In this document: one piece after another, positions 61,721-64,000 of the stretch
Position numbering within the stretch: the first letter of the stretch is position 1
Layout of the letters: each line of letters begins with the position of its first letter
NCBI GenBank assembly: GCA_017303995.1
Contig: JAFLBE010000001.1
Span: forward strand, 1 to 64,000
DNA from: Bacteroidota bacterium
GTDB taxonomy: Bacteria > Bacteroidota > JABWAT01
Direction of reading: 5' to 3'
DNA length: 64,000 nt
The notes under the pieces: generated by a model
The model's input: the letters and a program-made list of their open reading frames with translations, nothing else
Databases searched by the model: none
What the model was told of the DNA's origin: nothing
Program-made: the position numbers and the translations under genes

Positions 61721-64000
61721 TTGATTCAGGTGATCACGATACTGCAAAATTTATTTCAGCCTGGTTTTTTTACCAGACCATTCAATTTTGTTCTGCTGGC
61801 AATTCTGCAATTTGTTTTTTCTTCAGCCTTCTCCCAGAATGAACGGGGAAATCCTTCTGTAATTAATTATGCGTCAAAAGACGATTACAGAGCCGATCGG
61901 GATGTGTGGGATGCTGCACAGGATTCAACCGGAACACTTTTTTTCGGCAATGCCCAGGGGGTTTTAACCTACAATGGGGTGAGTTGGTCTTTATTTTCTT
62001 TGCCTAAAAAAACGGCAGTCAATTCATTGGCAGTTGATGCCGCCGGAAGGGTTTTTGTTGGAAGTGAAGATGAATTTGGTTTCTTTTCCAGGAATAAAGG
62101 TCAGCTTGATTACACTTCTCTGATGCATCAAGTACCAGGAAATGTGAAGGCATTTGGCAAAATCTGGTCAATTGATACGCTCGGACAAACTGTTTACCTC
62201 CAGGCACTTTCCGCTTTGTTTTGTGTGACCGGAGACAGTCTCACTACACTTATTCCCCGTGGAAAATTTTCGTTTATTTACCGGGCAGGATCCCGGTTAT
62301 TCATTCAGGATCCGTCACATGGACTTCTTGAAATCAAAAATTCCCGTTTGATTCCGGTTGATACATCCGGTTTTTTTCGTCAAACCATCTTAACACAACT
62401 GGCCCCCGCACCACAGGGAAATTTATTCCTTTTTACAAGAAAAAACGGAACGTTTCTGCACACCTCAGACGGTGTAAAACCGATGACCTTTGCTCTGGCT
62501 GACCTGAGCAGAAAATACCGGTTTTATTCAATTGAAAATCTGCCTGACGGAGAGTTTTTAATCGGGACAGTGGGCGGTGGCGCTGTTATTGTGGATTCAA
62601 CCGGGAAAATTCTAAACCTGCTCAATACCAACAGCGGTTTGAAAACCAATACGGTGACCGGTGCATTTTATGACGGAAACGGATCAGTCTGGTTGTGTAC
62701 CTATGAAGGTGTCAGCCGGATCCGGTATCCGTCACCAGCGACTCTGTTTCGGGTCAACCAGCATTTCAGCGGACTTCCAAAATCAACAGTCAGGCATCAG
62801 GGAAGTCTTTTTCAGGGAACACTTGAAAAGTTTTACCGGCTTTCTGAAGATTTCTCGTTTCCAAGTATGGAAAAATCGGGTAGTTCGTTTTTCTTTTCAC
62901 CCATTGAAGGAATAAAAGAAGACTGCGGAATGGCACTTTCTGTGGGTTCAGATTTGTTCGTTTCAACAAATCAGGGCGTGTTTCTGATCAATAAAAACGG
63001 AAAAGAACTGGTCACAAAATCCTACGCACTTCCTTTAACCCAATCTGTCGCCGATCCTGACCGGATTTTTGTCGGTACTTACGGACTTCAATCCATTTAC
63101 AAAAAAAACGGAAGATGGATCGATGAAGGTTTTTATGACAATATCACCGAAGATATTTACCATGTTTTCGAGGAATCTGAACGGATTCTCTGGCTGAGAT
63201 CTTACAATCAGGGTATCCTGCGGGTGACTTTGGAACCCGGGTTTTCAAGAAAAACAAAGGTGGAACGTTATGGTTCTGAACACGGATTACCCTCACTTGA
63301 ATTTTATCCGGCAGAAGTAGCTGAAGGAAAAATCAGGTGGATGACGGAATCGGGTGTGTTTACTTTTAACGAACAAAAATCCCGTTTTGAAAAAGATACC
63401 AGTTTTTATAAAACCTTTCCAGGGGTGCCCGATGTGGTCAATTTTATTGCTCCCGGTAAACCCAATCAGTTCTGGATCACCAAAGATGGCAGAGATGGCA
63501 GTTCACTTTTTTTGTTTGAAAAAAAGGAAAATGGAAGTTATCAGAGACTCCCGGTTCCGTTTATTCTTGAAAATCAGGCAAGAATCCAAACGATATACAC
63601 CGATCATTTTGGCTTAACCTGGTTTTCGGTCACAAGTGGACTTGTCAGATATGATCCGGACGTGAAGGCTTCAAACTCAGCTTCCTTTGTCACCGAAATC
63701 AGTTCAGTTCATTTGATGCCGGCAGATTCGGTGATAGCAACCCATGTTTTTTCTCAAAATGATCAGAATATCGTTTTGAATTATCCCAATAATTCCCTGA
63801 CCTTCAGGTTTTCTGCCCTTTCCTTTTTTGATGAATCCAGAAATACCTACAAATACAAACTCGAAGGTTTTGATTCAGATTGGTCGGACTGGACAACAGA
63901 CACCCATAAAGAATATACCAATCTGAACAGTGGTGACTATTGCTTCAAAGTTCAGTCGCTGAATGCACTAGGGAGTCCAGGACAGGAAGTCTCTTTTAAA
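61721..64000 (+). CDS. Propeller-type sensor protein, 3' end outside the window
   Basis: An open frame of 760 codons running off the window. It begins at TTG 61721 (CAGGG upstream) or GTG 61730, with a signal peptide (FVLLAILQFVFSSAFSQ). The extracellular part has Reg_prop-like repeats (WDAAQDSTGTLFFGNAQGVLTYNG, VWLCTYEGVSRI, LTWFSVTSGLVRYDPD), more divergent than in the two other propeller sensors. A Y_Y_Y domain begins near 63770 (NSLTFRFSALSFFDES ... YKYKLEGFDSDWSDW). A membrane helix and kinase, adenylate cyclase or LuxR output should follow beyond 64000. It lies 48 bases after the GLUG gene, so it is probably in the same operon as two T9SS cargo genes. Confidence 0.85.
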   Translation, partial: MIQVITILQNLFQPGFFTRPFNFVLLAILQFVFSSAFSQNERGNPSVINYASKDDYRADRDVWDAAQDSTGTLFFGNAQGVLTYNGVSWSLFSLPKKTAVNSLAVDAAGRVFVGSEDEFGFFSRNKGQLDYTSLMHQVPGNVKAFGKIWSIDTLGQTVYLQALSALFCVTGDSLTTLIPRGKFSFIYRAGSRLFIQDPSHGLLEIKNSRLIPVDTSGFFRQTILTQLAPAPQGNLFLFTRKNGTFLHTSDGVKPMTFALADLSRKYRFYSIENLPDGEFLIGTVGGGAVIVDSTGKILNLLNTNSGLKTNTVTGAFYDGNGSVWLCTYEGVSRIRYPSPATLFRVNQHFSGLPKSTVRHQGSLFQGTLEKFYRLSEDFSFPSMEKSGSSFFFSPIEGIKEDCGMALSVGSDLFVSTNQGVFLINKNGKELVTKSYALPLTQSVADPDRIFVGTYGLQSIYKKNGRWIDEGFYDNITEDIYHVFEESERILWLRSYNQGILRVTLEPGFSRKTKVERYGSEHGLPSLEFYPAEVAEGKIRWMTESGVFTFNEQKSRFEKDTSFYKTFPGVPDVVNFIAPGKPNQFWITKDGRDGSSLFLFEKKENGSYQRLPVPFILENQARIQTIYTDHFGLTWFSVTSGLVRYDPDVKASNSASFVTEISSVHLMPADSVIATHVFSQNDQNIVLNYPNNSLTFRFSALSFFDESRNTYKYKLEGFDSDWSDWTTDTHKEYTNLNSGDYCFKVQSLNALGSPGQEVSFK

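Noticed and set aside
1-64000. tRNA, rRNA, riboswitch and replication-origin signals
   Set aside because: I looked for T-loop-like GTTCGAATC segments, rRNA cores and DnaA-box clusters and saw none that could be supported by eye.

Overview
The window looks like chromosomal DNA of a bacterium from the Bacteroidota/Chlorobiota side of the FCB superphylum (Ignavibacteria-, Kapabacteria- or Rhodothermota-like; the exact phylum cannot be fixed by eye). The grounds are: ten or more proteins ending in a type IX secretion (Por/T9SS) sorting domain with the YPNPFNP motif; propeller-type sensor kinases (Reg_prop/Y_Y_Y) including a one-protein hybrid with an AraC output; LytS/LytTR regulation; SD-led genes; and promoter-like boxes close to the Bacteroidetes -7 element TAnnTTTG. 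No rRNA, tRNA, CRISPR array, phage or transposase gene was seen.

Layout. 0.4-3.8 kb: secreted GH5 glucanase and EttA. 4.6-13.4 kb: a DUF2188-like protein, a giant four-module beta-helix T9SS cargo protein, an orphan sorting domain, a lipoprotein and a BNR-repeat T9SS cargo. 13.4-17.1 kb: propeller histidine kinase plus NarL-type regulator. 17.2-23.9 kb: GH13 amylase, quinone oxidoreductase and the cysteine pair SAT-CysK. 23.7-27.9 kb: sulfide:quinone-oxidoreductase-like flavoprotein, a 53-residue partner gene and an OPT transporter. 28.4-33.7 kb: DUF4382 lipoprotein, PAP2 phosphatase, GH16 glucanase lipoprotein and a two-lobed retropepsin-like lipoprotein. 34.4-45 kb: LamG cargo, LytS/LytTR pair, DUF805 protein, a membrane-anchored protein and the hybrid two-component system. 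45.3-61.7 kb: six consecutive T9SS cargo proteins (LamG, beta-helix, FN3, GLUG), followed by another propeller sensor that runs off the window end.

How it fits together: a polysaccharide-degrading, surface-decorating lifestyle (GH5, GH13, GH16, LamG/BNR/beta-helix cargo exported by T9SS), governed by sugar-sensor-like propeller kinases and possibly by a Crp/Fnr regulator, since CRP-type palindromes lie in front of four cargo genes; and a sulfur module (SAT, CysK, SQR-like).

The most unusual content is non-genic. The spaces between genes are mosaics of short repeats: degenerate arrays with a strict 7-bp period but very different sequences, and several hairpin families whose stems covary while loops or flanks stay fixed. 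The same 7-bp arrays and hairpins also occur, in frame, inside two loops of the domain just before the T9SS sorting signal in six or more paralogues. One hairpin family sits at the same point inside another repeat in three places, giving filled and empty sites.
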